From Dissophora ornata (taxonomy: Eukaryota > Mortierellomycota > Mortierellomycetes > Mortierellales > Mortierellaceae), in NCBI GenBank assembly GCA_025201705.1, contig MU616843.1, positions 1 to 30,199 on the forward strand: a stretch of DNA of 30,199 bases. Reading direction: 5' to 3'. Below the pieces are notes generated by a model. The model had not been told where the DNA came from and searched no databases. It worked only from the letters and a program-made list of their open reading frames with translations. Of this stretch, positions 20,814 to 30,176 are shown one piece after another. How positions within the stretch are numbered: position 1 is the first letter of the stretch; every line of letters begins with the position of its first letter. A program made the translations under genes and the position numbers.

Positions 20814-23576
20814 ATGAAACTCACCGCCATTCTCTCTGCTCTCGCAGCGGTCTCCTTGGTCTCTGCTGGCAAGTTCCACCCTGTCAAGCACACCAAGGTT
20901 GACATCGTGCCCAACGCTTTCATTATCGAGTATAATGATAACGTCAAACACTCTGATGCCCACAACGCCTTGAAGGCCCACAAGGTCGACTACAAGGTCC
21001 GCAAGGAGTACGACATCTTCAACGGTGCCGCCTTGACCGTCAAGTCTGACCACACTGGTGATTCGCTCGCCAAGATCCCCGGCGTCAAGAACGTCTGGCA
21101 CGTCACCTTGTACAAGGTCCCCAAGATCACAAAGTCCACGAAGAAGGCGACCGACCCCGAGGTCACTTCTCTCCACCATATGACCGGTGTCGACATTGTC
21201 CACAAGAAGTACAAGTTGACCGGTAAGGGTGTCAAGATCGGTGTCATTGATACCGGTATTGATTACAAGCACCCCGCCTTCGCCGCCCCTGGCGCTGATG
21301 CTGGATGCTTCGCCCGCTATGGCAAGCACTGCCGTATTGCCCACGGATGGGACTTTGTCGGTGATGCCTACACCGGTTACAACGACCCTGTCGCCGATGC
21401 TGATCCCATGGACTGCGCTGGTCACGGTTCTCACGTTGCTGGTATCATTGGAGGTAACGCCTTGAACATCAAGGTCTCCCCCAAGCCCCCACAGCCCTTC
21501 GTCGGTGTCGCCCCCGAGGTCACCTTCGGTGCTTACCGTGTCTTTGGATGCGAAGGTTCCTCTGGAGATGATGTTATCCTGTCTGCCATGGAGTTGGCCT
21601 TCAACGATGGCATGGATGTAAGCGTTTTTTTGTTTTTTTATTTTTATTTTTATTTTTATTTTTTAGCATTTTTAATGAGCGAGCAGTTCCATCTCGCTCT
21701 CACTCTGCATTGTTTACTCACAATGTGATATTATTCTCGGGTCTAGGTCATCAACATGTCCCTCGGAGGTGGTTCCTCTTACAAGTACAACCCCACCGCT
21801 GTCCTCGCTGACAAGCTGATTGCCCGTGGTATGGCTTTGGCTGCTGCTGCCGGTAACGACGGTGCTGATGGTGTCTGGATGGTGTCTGACTCTGGTTTGG
21901 GTGACCTTGCCAGCTCCGTTGCCTCCTTCGACAACGCCTACGGTTTCTACCACTCCCTTACCTACGGAGGTGCAGTCCACCCCTATTCCCCTTCCACTGC
22001 CTGGAACCAGCCCATCAGCCTTCCCGCCAGCGCTACTTTCATCCCCGTCTTTGAGAAGGACGGTACTCTCTCCGATGGATGCGACCCTGCCATCTACACT
22101 GGCCTCAACGTCAAGGGTAAGGTCGTCCTCACCCTTGGTGATACCACCCGCTGCAAGTCTGGCACCCGTGGTGCCAACGCCAAGACTGCCGGTGCTGCTG
22201 GTATTCTCATCCAGACCACTCCCCTCGGAATCGCCTCCTTGGGTGGTAACCCTGACTTCCCTATGGGTTCGCTTGAGAACAAGGCTGGTGATGACATGAT
22301 CGCTGTCTACAAGAAGACCCCCAGTGCCCAGATTACCTGGAGCAAGTCTGCTTCTACTTTCCTCGTTGAGGGTGGTGGAGCTCCTTCGGACTTTTCCTCG
22401 TTCGGTTTGGACGGTGAGCTCCGCTCCAAGCCCGATCTTGCTGCCCCCGGCGGCAACATCCTCTCGACATACCCTCTCGCTGAGGGTGGTTACGCCGTCC
22501 TCTCTGGTACTTCGATGGCCACTCCTTACATTGCTGGCTCGCACGCTTTGTACATGCAGGCTAAGAAGGCCAAGGCCCACGGCCAGGATGTCCGCAAGGT
22601 CCTCAAGAACACCGCTACGATTTCCTCGAACGCTGGCTCAAAGACCAAGGCCTCTGCTGCCAAGCAGGGTGCCGGTTTGGTTAATGTCCTCAGTGCTATC
22701 CTGACCACCTCCTCGATCTCGCCTGACCACATCGATCTCCTGGACTCGACGCACTTCCAAAAGACTGTCAAGATCCAGATCAAGAACCACGGCAAGCACT
22801 CCGAGACCTACACTCTCTCGCATGTCCCCGCCGATTCCTTGACCTCCTACACTGGCAACAACACCTTCCCCATGCCCACTCCCATCATCGACTCGGACTA
22901 TGCTACCGTCTCGTTCTCTGCTAGCAAGGTTAAGATCGCTGCTGGAAAGACTGCCAAGATCACTTTGACCTTCAAGGAGCCCAAGAAGGGCATGTCCAGC
23001 GAGTTCCCTCTCTACTCTGGCTTCGTTATCGCCACGCCTTCGTCCAAGGGCAGTATCGCTGTCCACGTCCCCTACACCGGAGTTAAGGGCGACATCGCCA
23101 AGGTCCCCATCTTCGACACTGACAGTGGTCTCCCTGCCCTCTTCCTCGTTGACAAGAACGACAACCTCCTCGAAGTCCCCAAGGGCGACTTCACGTTTGA
23201 CCTCGTTAACAACTTCCCCGCTGTCATTACCCGTTTGGGATCGCACACCCCTGACATGACCATCCGTGTGTACGACAATTCGAACAAGTTTGTGGGCTAT
23301 GTCAAGAGCACCAACCATGGAGCCGGTTTCGGGTTCCATGGTCGCGACTCGAACTTGGATGACAATGGCAATTTCAACTACAACGCCTGGGTCTGGGACG
23401 GTCAAGTGTACCCAACCGAGGACTTGAACGCGACCACGACCCAGTTGCCCGCCGGCACTTATAGCATTGCCGTTGTTGCTCAGCGCAAGTTGTCGAAGGG
23501 CAGTTACCCCAAGGACTTTGAGATCGTTCAGATTGGATCTGCCAAGATCGCTGGCCCGCAGAAAACGCAGTTGTAA
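20814..23576 (+). CDS. Secreted subtilisin-like serine protease with PA domain (copy 2)
   Basis: Two exons, join(20814..21617, 21747..23576), give 877 aa, with the intron at exactly the same position as in copy 1. The signal peptide (MKLTAILSALAAVSLVSA) and propeptide (about 20-104) precede D146, H204, oxyanion N305 and S524. The PA domain (about 340-465) and the Fn3-like tail are kept. The catalytic and PA regions are very close to copy 1, while the propeptide start and the last about 250 residues differ more; the C-terminus ends with a short extra run (KIAGPQKTQL). This pattern fits duplication followed by homogenisation of the catalytic part and divergence of surface and tail regions, perhaps giving different targets or stability. 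Codon use is as biased as in copy 1. It should be secreted and self-activating. Confidence 0.95.
21139..21318 (+). repeat. 180-bp block identical to subtilase copy 1
   Basis: Partner of 15399-15578. The surrounding exon sequence differs at many third codon positions, so this perfect run stands out within the pair. Confidence 0.9.
21625..21665 (+). repeat. T-rich (TTTTTA) microsatellite in the subtilase 2 intron
   Basis: Runs of T separated by single A (period about 6) sit just after the donor site. The homologous intron of copy 1 lacks this and is 28 nt shorter (101 versus 129 nt). Confidence 0.8.
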
Positions 23577-23713
23577 GAACGATTTTCTTTTCGTAGAATG
23601 TAACCTCCCCCTCCCCGCCTCCCCTTTCAACAAACCCCTCTCCATAAAATGTCCCGCGACCTTCCTACCATGATAAATGCCCTGGATAGATAGATGAACT
23701 TGTTTATAATAAT

Positions 23714-23719
23714 AATAAA
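23714..23719 (+). terminator. Poly(A) signal of subtilase 2
   Basis: AATAAA within an AATAATAATAAAA run, about 138 nt after the stop codon. Confidence 0.55.
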
Positions 23720-24520
23720 ATTATAATTGTATAAGGATTATTTTCATGTTGCGTCTGCAAGGCACCTTGTCTCGGCTTGGTGGAATGCATTGAGCGTCAA
23801 ATGGCGTGAGTAACAATCTCATACATGGACACTACATTGAGACGAGACAAAAACAAGCACTCGAAGCAGCGAAGAAGCAAAGTCAGTTCCAGGATCGAGG
23901 GAGCTGAGAACGTCGTCATACGTATTATTATGCAGATCAGGCTTATCGTAATCTTGCCAGAAGACGCGAGTCGATTACAGTGATAAAATGAAGGAGCTCT
24001 ACTAAGCGCCACCAAGTTCATTATTCTCTGCTTATTGACAACGAGCGCTTTGGTAGCTTTGAGTAGTGAGCTTGCCGTGTTGCATTTCAACTCCATTGCT
24101 GCTCCCGTCATGCTTTACTGCTCTCCTCCTGTCTTTCCACGGTAATTCTCGTTGGCTTGCGTTTTAGAGAGTGAATGAATCTGGGTGGCTATCCCTGGAA
24201 ACTCTGGTAGCATCGTTACCCAGAACCTTCATTTCAAACAAAACGCTGTATTTCTACATGGTCGCACAATAAAGCTCGAGTTGCCCCCCATTTTTCCATT
24301 CTGTCGCGGTTTGCACAGCTCTCTCTCTCTCTCTTGGCACTGATCGAAAAAGAGCTAGCGGTGCCAGCTGAGATCGAGTCGACGGGTTTTCATCCATTCA
24401 TGACCGGCGAACTTTATGAAGAATGGAAATCTTGCTGGACGAAACTTGCCTAAAGAAATAGTAAAAAAAAGTAATGGTTAACAAATGCACCCAATATTGA
24501 ATAGAATATTATGGGCTTTG
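23720..24520. other. Intergenic stretch before the satellite
   Basis: About 800 bp with no recognised gene. A short CT dinucleotide run lies near 24320-24335. No feature links it to the repeat array. Confidence 0.4.
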
Positions 24521-25580
24521 TACCCAGCCAGCCAGGCCAACGCAATGTCAATGTGCGCTAACATCGCGTCGGTCATAAGCTATTGTATAAGCTATTGTAT
24601 AAGTCCTTCGGGCCACACTGTATGTGCACACAACCACATCATACAGCATAGTTCTTCCCCGAAAGACCTAACAGCCTTACTTGTCCCTAGAATAAGCACC
24701 CCGCCAGCAAGGCCAACGCAATGTTATGGTGCAGTAACATCGCGTTGGTTATAAGCCATTTTACAGTATAAGCTTCGGGCCACACTGTATGTACACCTCA
24801 TACAGCATTTATTCCCTGAAAGCCCTACACGGCCTTACTCATCCTAAAAAGAATAAGCACCCTGCCAGCCGGGCCAACGCAATGCTGATGTGAGGTAACA
24901 TCGCGTTGGTCATCGGCTATCGTATAACTATTTCGGGCCACACTGTATGTGCACACATCGAGACACATCATACAGTGATACAGTATTTGTTACCCCGAAA
25001 AGCCCTACACAGCCTTACTTGTCCCAAGAAGAAGCACCCTGCCAGCCAGGCCAACGCAATGCTAATGCGGTAACATCGCGTTGGTCATAGGCCATCGTAT
25101 AAGTACTTCGGGCCACACTGTATGAGCAACACGCATCACATCATACAGTATGTTCTCCCGAAAAACACTATAGCCTTACTAGTCCCACTGAATAAGCACC
25201 CTGCCAGCCAGGTTAACGCGGTAATATCGCGTTGGTCATAAGCTATTGTATAAGTATTTCGGGCCACGCTGTATGAGCAACACGCATCACATCATACAGT
25301 ATGTTCTCACGAAAAGGCCTATACAGCCTCACTCATCCCTAGAACAAGCACCCTGCCAGCCAGGCCAACGCGATGACAATGTGCAGTCAGCTTCGTGTTG
25401 GTTATCGGCTATCGTACAAGTTTTTCGGGTCACGCTGTATGAGCACATTATACAGCATTCTCCGAAAGCTATACAGCCTTTACTCATCCCAAAAAGAATG
25501 AGCACCCTGCCAGCAAGGCCAACGCAATGCTACTGTAACGGTAACATCGCGTCGGTCATAAGCCATTGTACAAGTATATT
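24521..25580 (+). repeat. Seven-copy tandem satellite of double-hairpin units
   Basis: Units start at 24521, 24697, 24858, 25035, 25197, 25349 and 25503 (lengths 176, 161, 177, 162, 152, 154, and a truncated last copy of about 77). Most open with CACCCTGCCAGCCAGG. Each complete unit has two inverted repeats. Hairpin A pairs CCAACGCAATG with CATCGCGTTGG across a loop of variable sequence and length (12-15 nt; shortened in unit 5). Hairpin B pairs an ACTGTATG arm with CATACAGT, enclosed by an outer TTCGGG/CCCGAA pair. Loops vary more than arms. Junctions between units carry GCCTTACTYRTCCC and AATAAG. I see no ORF conserved across units. It could be satellite DNA with cruciform potential, a tandemly amplified small mobile element, or a structured RNA. 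The function is unknown. Confidence 0.93.
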
Positions 25581-25831
25581 CCAAGTCCACAACAGAAGCC
25601 ATTGGTATCCAGCAAGCATGTATTAACATTGTTTATTAAAATGACAAAGTTTTGTTCCTAAAAAGCGTCGTCAGCACATTCCCACTAGAAACGGTCATCT
25701 CTCCTTTCATCAAATCGATTGCAGTTCAAGCAAACTCGAACGCTTTTGAGCATCCTTGTCCTCAATGTGTATTCTTCTCGCGAGTCTGCATCCTCCTCCT
25801 CCTCCTCACTCGAAAGCCTTTTCAATTTTCC

Positions 25832-26446
25832 CTATCCGTATTCACAGAATTTGACCACGTCAAAGGGCCACCAGATACTTTTGACATTTTGAAAGCCTAT
25901 TGAAACTTTGGTACCAAGGACCTCAGACACCGGCTCGACAAGGAACAAAGGAGAACCCACAAGAGTATCTGGTAGATGTGAACTCGTTGGCTCGTTGGTT
26001 ACAGCCAGGTAATTTTTGGGACGAACACTGTTGAGGCGTTCTCCGACGAACTGGATAGTCTTGTTTTGAGAACGAGTTCTGGGGACTCTTGACGGATGCA
26101 ACCACAGCCGGACCGACGTCGGACACTTCTCTTGACCGCTCCATTCGGGCTGATATGTCGAAAAAGGCGTTGTGTAAATCATGATGAAAATGCTATTGAT
26201 ACAGGGGATGCCAAATCTCAATCTCTTCATCTGCAAACTAATCGCGATTGCACTATCTCCAATTCCCGGAGCCTCGCCTGTCGCCCTCCATACTTGCACA
26301 GCGTCCAAATAATATAAAACCCAGGATGGCGCTTCAGCTTCCTGCATTGAGTGCCGACATACTCTACATGCGAACAATAGAATGAACGCAAGGACTTTCT
26401 TTTTGCTCGGATCTTCTGACTGGAGAATGAACTCGTTGAAGTTCAA
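25832..26446 (-). CDS. Hypothetical ORF of 204 codons, weak support
   Basis: Not recognised. It opens with MNFNEFILQSEDPSKKK followed by a hydrophobic stretch VLAFILLFACRVC, then a mixed-composition body with no motif I know, ending FDVVKFCEYG. Its length is somewhat more than expected by chance in about 15 kb of noncoding DNA (my rough estimate: below 0.1 expected of this size). Opposite-strand and other-frame ORFs in the same interval are short. It has no visible introns, promoter or poly(A) signal. It may be a lineage-specific gene, a relic or chance. Confidence 0.22.
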   Translation of the reverse strand: MNFNEFILQSEDPSKKKVLAFILLFACRVCRHSMQEAEAPSWVLYYLDAVQVWRATGEAPGIGDSAIAISLQMKRLRFGIPCINSIFIMIYTTPFSTYQPEWSGQEKCPTSVRLWLHPSRVPRTRSQNKTIQFVGERLNSVRPKNYLAVTNEPTSSHLPDTLVGSPLFLVEPVSEVLGTKVSIGFQNVKSIWWPFDVVKFCEYG

Positions 26447-27651
26447 CGTTGTCGTGAGGAAGGTTTGTTACATGAGAGGAGACGCATTTTTATTTTTAAC
26501 GACGTTGCCACGATCACGAAAATGCAGTGACACAACTCTTCTACCGGCTGGATCGATGTTCACTTTGCGCTTTATGTCTCCTCTGTAAACCCCTGGTCTC
26601 CTACTGAGCCAGCGGTATGAGGGGTTATCTATCGTCTTGGGAACAGACGGACAGAAAGAGCAGAAGGGGTAGACGGTGGACAGAAAAGGGGGAAAGTGAG
26701 GATAAGGGATCAACATTACTTTTTCAAGGAGATCCGACCGAAACCCTCCCTCTGGTCTAGGCGGCGTAAAAGCAAAAAAAAGCAAATAAGGAAAAGGGTG
26801 CGCCGTTTTGCGTTTAAACGAACGGGAAACAAGAGCGGCATGTACGGCTCAACATATGCAACATAATGTATGTACATGCATGTACTACCAGGCTCCCTCC
26901 CATGTCTGGCATGGGAAGGCATTATGGTCCTTATTCGGTATCCGATCGATTGCAATGTCAGATCGCAATACTCTCAAATGGAGCAATAACGCATGTGCTA
27001 TCGCTCTCGGGATGCCATCGAAATGGTCAATGCTCTCTCACTGTGCTCTGACATCCGTCTATTGCTGCTTATCTAAGGCACAACAGCCGAGAAAGGAGAG
27101 TGATGGCTGTGGACAAAAGTGCACATTTGTCTCTGTGTAGTGCAACACCCTTTTGCGTGTTATTCAGGTGAGTGCGCTAGACCCACTGGACCACATCCGT
27201 GGATGGTACTATCCACGATGGTGGCCATGGGTGAGAGTCGAGTGCACGGCAACTACTCCGCACACACATGTGGGGCTACTTACCTCACCCGTGTGGGGGC
27301 TGCGTCCCTCTGCAGGGTGTGTGCATGTGTGGGTGCTCTCCACTGGCAGGGCAGATACTCAATTGAGTCACTTTATGGTTTCCTCTTTCATATGACGGAT
27401 CTGACGATAATTGTTGCATGTATCCAACGCGTCCAACCATCGCTCTGTTATCTATCGCTGTTGTATCTCTCTCTCGTCTTTGTTTCTTCTCTTTCTCTCT
27501 CCATTTGCCTGCACCCTTCCTTCCATCCGTTGCATCCATCCAATCCAATCCAATCCAATCCATCCTTCTTCCGCATTGCGACCGTACCTTCGTCTCATCT
27601 CATCCCGAACCTATACCCCAAACCCGCATCAGCCAAGCAAGTCTGCCAACC
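26447..27651. other. Intergenic region and leader of the mitochondrial kinase gene
   Basis: About 1.2 kb without a recognised gene. It contains a perfect 14-bp palindrome GTACATGCATGTAC (26872-26885), a small inverted repeat CGTGGAT/ATCCACG (about 27199-27218), a pyrimidine-rich leader (about 27450-27540) and a (CAATC)4 pentanucleotide run (27541-27560). Confidence 0.45.
27541..27560 (+). repeat. (CAATC)4 microsatellite in the kinase leader
   Basis: Four perfect copies of CAATC, preceded by CATC CATC, about 90 nt upstream of the chosen kinase start codon. Confidence 0.85.
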
Positions 27652-29748
27652 ATGGCCATGCCTCGACTCCCCAAGACTCTCCAGTCTTCGCTCTCGCACG
27701 GTGCCAGCTCAAGTCTCCGATCTGCCTGCTCCTCCTCCTCCTCCTCCTCCTCCTCTCCGTCCTCGGTGCTGTCAACCTGCCCGAGATCCTGCTACTCTTC
27801 TCTCGCCGTGACCTGCTCCTCCACCGCCGCAAGGCAGGGTCTTGTCGCAACGCGGACAGGCACAGTTGCAACCGCAGCACCATCATCGGCAGGGATGGTG
27901 GCAAACACATCCAACAACAACATGACCAGTGCGCTCGGACGGTGTCGGGTCGTTATCAGGAGCAAACATCAGGCAGCTAGACCGCAACAACAACAATATT
28001 CAAGATCAAGTGCTGCCAACAACAACAACAGCAGTAGTGGCAGCGGCAATAATAAGCGATACAGTCACCTGGCCGCCGCCGCACATCCCGCACCGCCGTC
28101 GCCTTCGTCGCTTCAACAACAGCAGCACCAATCCCATCCGATCCACATCTCGGCCTCTACGTTTCCCTCCGTCTCGCCTGCAAGAGCTTCCTCGACTTCG
28201 TCGTCATCGTCACCAGCAGCGGTCTCTCCACAGTCTTCGCCGCTTTTCAGGATGAACAACCCAGCATCGATCCAGCACCCTCAAACAAAGCGTCGGTACA
28301 GTCCACAGCACTTTTACCAAAACCGGATCCTGGACCCCTATGTGAACCAAGCCGTCAGTCCGATCACGCTGCGGCAGCTTGTGTTCTTTGGTCGGAATAT
28401 GCAGGAGGACAAGCTGTTGAAGTCTGCCAACTATGTCCGGACAGAGCTGCCTGTGCGTCTCGCTCATCGGATCCGGGATTTCCAAAACTTGCCGTTCATT
28501 GTGGGTACGAACCCCCATATTGAGTTGGTCTACGATCTGTACTGGCAGGCGTTTGAGAAGCTGAGCAAGATCCCAGAGATCAAGACTCTGGAGGAGAATG
28601 ATGCGTTCTGCGAGATGATCAAGGGACTGCTGAATGACCACCTGGTGGTGATCCCACAGTTGGCGCTGGGGATCATGGAGAGCTCGAAGCATATCCCGCC
28701 TCAGCAGGTGGACAAATTCATGAACAAGATGCTCCGGTCCAGGATCTCGAGGCGTGTGTTGGCAGAGCAGCATATTTCGTTGACAACCAACTTTAACTCA
28801 CCGAATCACATGATGACAGACAGGGGCTATATCGGCATCATTTACACGCATTGTCGGCCAAGGGACATTGTTGAGCGGACCGCATTGTTGGCAGCAGAGA
28901 CCTGCCGTCAGTCCACTGGAGGAATGGAACCGCCCAAGGTGATGCTTGATGGCAACATTGACGCAGAGTTTTCGTATATCCCGGACCATATCGAGTATAT
29001 CCTGTATGAGCTCTTGAAGAACTCGATGCGGTTTGTGATGCAGAACGGCGTTCTGGACGCGAGGACGGGTGCATTGCCACCGATCCAGATCACAGTCTGC
29101 GAGGGGACTCACGACATTGTGTTCAGGATCTCGGACAAGGGAGGTGGAATCTCTCCAGAAATGGAGGCCCACCTCTGGTCGTATTCACAGTCACCAGCCA
29201 GGTTTGCAAACTTTGAAAAGATCTCAAAGATGGCAGCGACGGTGCAGGAGCAGATGGTTTCGCCCTCAAGGAGTGTGAATTCTGGAGCGTACAATGCTGA
29301 GGAGCACAGGGAGGAAGAGGACGCTGATGATGGCGAGGGAATTGTCCTGCCACCGCCACCAGAGACCAACTCCAAGAATCCGTCTTATCAATCGACAGAG
29401 CCCACGAACTTGTTGCTGGACCGCCATGCACCGCCTCGGGTCAGCAAGTCGCCATCGTCTTCGTTCTCGACCTCGTCATCACAATACCAACAACAACAGC
29501 AGCAGCAGCAGCGAACGATCATTGATCCGAGCCAAGGCCGTGTAGAGAATAAGCCAGGCCACCTGGATGCGGAGTGTCGAAAGAACAAGGATCAGTCGCT
29601 GCATCTGGGCATTGGTCTGCCGATGAGTCGCGTGTATGCAGAGTACTGGGGTGGAGACTTGAAGCTGTTTACGATGCATGGGTATGGCACGGATGCGTAC
29701 GCCAAGTTTTGTAAATTCGGAAACATTTATGAGAACTTTGATGTGTAG
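27652..29748 (+). CDS. Mitochondrial protein kinase of the PDK/BCKDK family
   Basis: An intronless 698-aa protein. These GHKL-fold kinases phosphorylate E1-alpha of the pyruvate or branched-chain keto-acid dehydrogenase complex in the mitochondrial matrix and shut it off. Support: LLKSANYVRTELPVRLAHRIRDF-type sequence with H272, LPFIVGTNP, N-box ELLKNS (E453, N457), G1-box DKGGG (D495-G499), G2-box LGIGLP (652-657), then SRVYAEYWGGDL and GTDAY. Similarity seems closest to BCKDK. Homologues are about 410 aa. Here about 214 N-terminal residues are a presequence plus Ser/Asn/Gln/Pro-rich low complexity, and about 100 extra residues sit in the ATP lid between G1 and G2, including an acidic stretch, PPPP and a poly-Gln run. 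The start was placed at 27652 (ACCATGGCC context); an upstream in-frame ATG (27418) would encode UTR-like repeats. The substrate complex cannot be decided from sequence alone. Confidence 0.92.
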   Translation: MAMPRLPKTLQSSLSHGASSSLRSACSSSSSSSSSPSSVLSTCPRSCYSSLAVTCSSTAARQGLVATRTGTVATAAPSSAGMVANTSNNNMTSALGRCRVVIRSKHQAARPQQQQYSRSSAANNNNSSSGSGNNKRYSHLAAAAHPAPPSPSSLQQQQHQSHPIHISASTFPSVSPARASSTSSSSSPAAVSPQSSPLFRMNNPASIQHPQTKRRYSPQHFYQNRILDPYVNQAVSPITLRQLVFFGRNMQEDKLLKSANYVRTELPVRLAHRIRDFQNLPFIVGTNPHIELVYDLYWQAFEKLSKIPEIKTLEENDAFCEMIKGLLNDHLVVIPQLALGIMESSKHIPPQQVDKFMNKMLRSRISRRVLAEQHISLTTNFNSPNHMMTDRGYIGIIYTHCRPRDIVERTALLAAETCRQSTGGMEPPKVMLDGNIDAEFSYIPDHIEYILYELLKNSMRFVMQNGVLDARTGALPPIQITVCEGTHDIVFRISDKGGGISPEMEAHLWSYSQSPARFANFEKISKMAATVQEQMVSPSRSVNSGAYNAEEHREEEDADDGEGIVLPPPPETNSKNPSYQSTEPTNLLLDRHAPPRVSKSPSSSFSTSSSQYQQQQQQQQRTIIDPSQGRVENKPGHLDAECRKNKDQSLHLGIGLPMSRVYAEYWGGDLKLFTMHGYGTDAYAKFCKFGNIYENFDV
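27729..27755 (+). repeat. (TCC)n tract encoding poly-Ser in the kinase presequence
   Basis: About nine tandem TCC triplets read in frame as serine. A second in-frame triplet tract, CAA/CAG encoding eight glutamines, lies at about 29488-29512 in the ATP-lid insertion. Confidence 0.85.
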
Positions 29749-30065
29749 AGAGCACTCGTGTAAGATAATTAAAAAAAAAATTGAAAAGGGACCTTTTTGC
29801 AAGTCTACGTTTGGGGATATGAGATGCGTGTAGAGGATGTTACTCACGAGGGCACAATTTCGTTTCCAATGAACATGAAGTGCCCCCGACTCCCGTGGTC
29901 AGGTTCAAGTTTTTTTTTTTTCTTTCTTTCTCCCTCCACAGTTTGGTTGTTCTATGGTCTCTTTTATTTTTTTTTACTTGGAATATATGCTATGCAAAAA
30001 AAAATGGGTTGTTAGGGCATGGGTTGTTGTTGAGAGAGGGGTTTGTGTGTGTTGTTGTGGGAAGC
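29749..30065. other. Convergent 3' intergenic gap
   Basis: A 317-bp gap between the ends of the kinase and the minus-strand gene at the right edge. It has several A and T homopolymers and TTG-rich sequence near 30010-30060. No gene is seen. Confidence 0.5.
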
Positions 30066-30176
30066 CTAGTCCTTCTTGGACGATTCTGAGCCAGAAGACG
30101 ACGAGGAATTAGGGAAAGGGTTGTCCTTCCGTGCATCCGCAAGCAATGTATCCAGTTTCTTCTCCTCCAGTGTTTT
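30066..30176 (-). CDS. Last exon of an unidentified minus-strand gene (partial)
   Basis: A pyrimidine-rich acceptor (TTCTTCTTAG, AG at 30178-30177) opens an exon that encodes KTLEEKKLDTLLADARKDN, then PFPNSSSSSGSESSKKD, and stops at TAG (30066-30068). Thirty-six residues are visible; the rest lies beyond the window. A charged helix followed by a Ser-rich, Lys-rich tail is all that can be seen, which does not identify a family. The splice site, frame and composition together make a real exon likely. Confidence 0.6.
   Translation of the reverse strand, partial: KTLEEKKLDTLLADARKDNPFPNSSSSSGSESSKKD

Noticed and set aside
20335..20817. A 160-codon plus-strand ORF upstream of subtilase 2
   Set aside because: It spans the TATA box and CT-rich leader, overlaps the subtilase start in another frame, and its C-terminal part is Pro/Ser low complexity from the pyrimidine tract.
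20808..23645. Three long antisense ORFs (20808-21434, 21714-22580, 22638-23645) across subtilase 2
   Set aside because: Same cause as in copy 1; the equivalent antisense frames simply mirror the conserved protease sequence.
24521..25580. A CRISPR-like array
   Set aside because: Units are too long, spacers are related to one another, the repeats diverge, and the genome is eukaryotic.
27418..27651. An upstream in-frame ATG for the mitochondrial kinase
   Set aside because: The added residues come from the CT-rich leader and the CAATC repeat; the ATG at 27652 has a better context and is followed by a more presequence-like stretch.
27119..27980. Overlapping plus-strand ORFs of 230 and 189 codons
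   Set aside because: They overlap the kinase leader and presequence in other frames and are rich in Ser, Leu and Pro from simple repeats.
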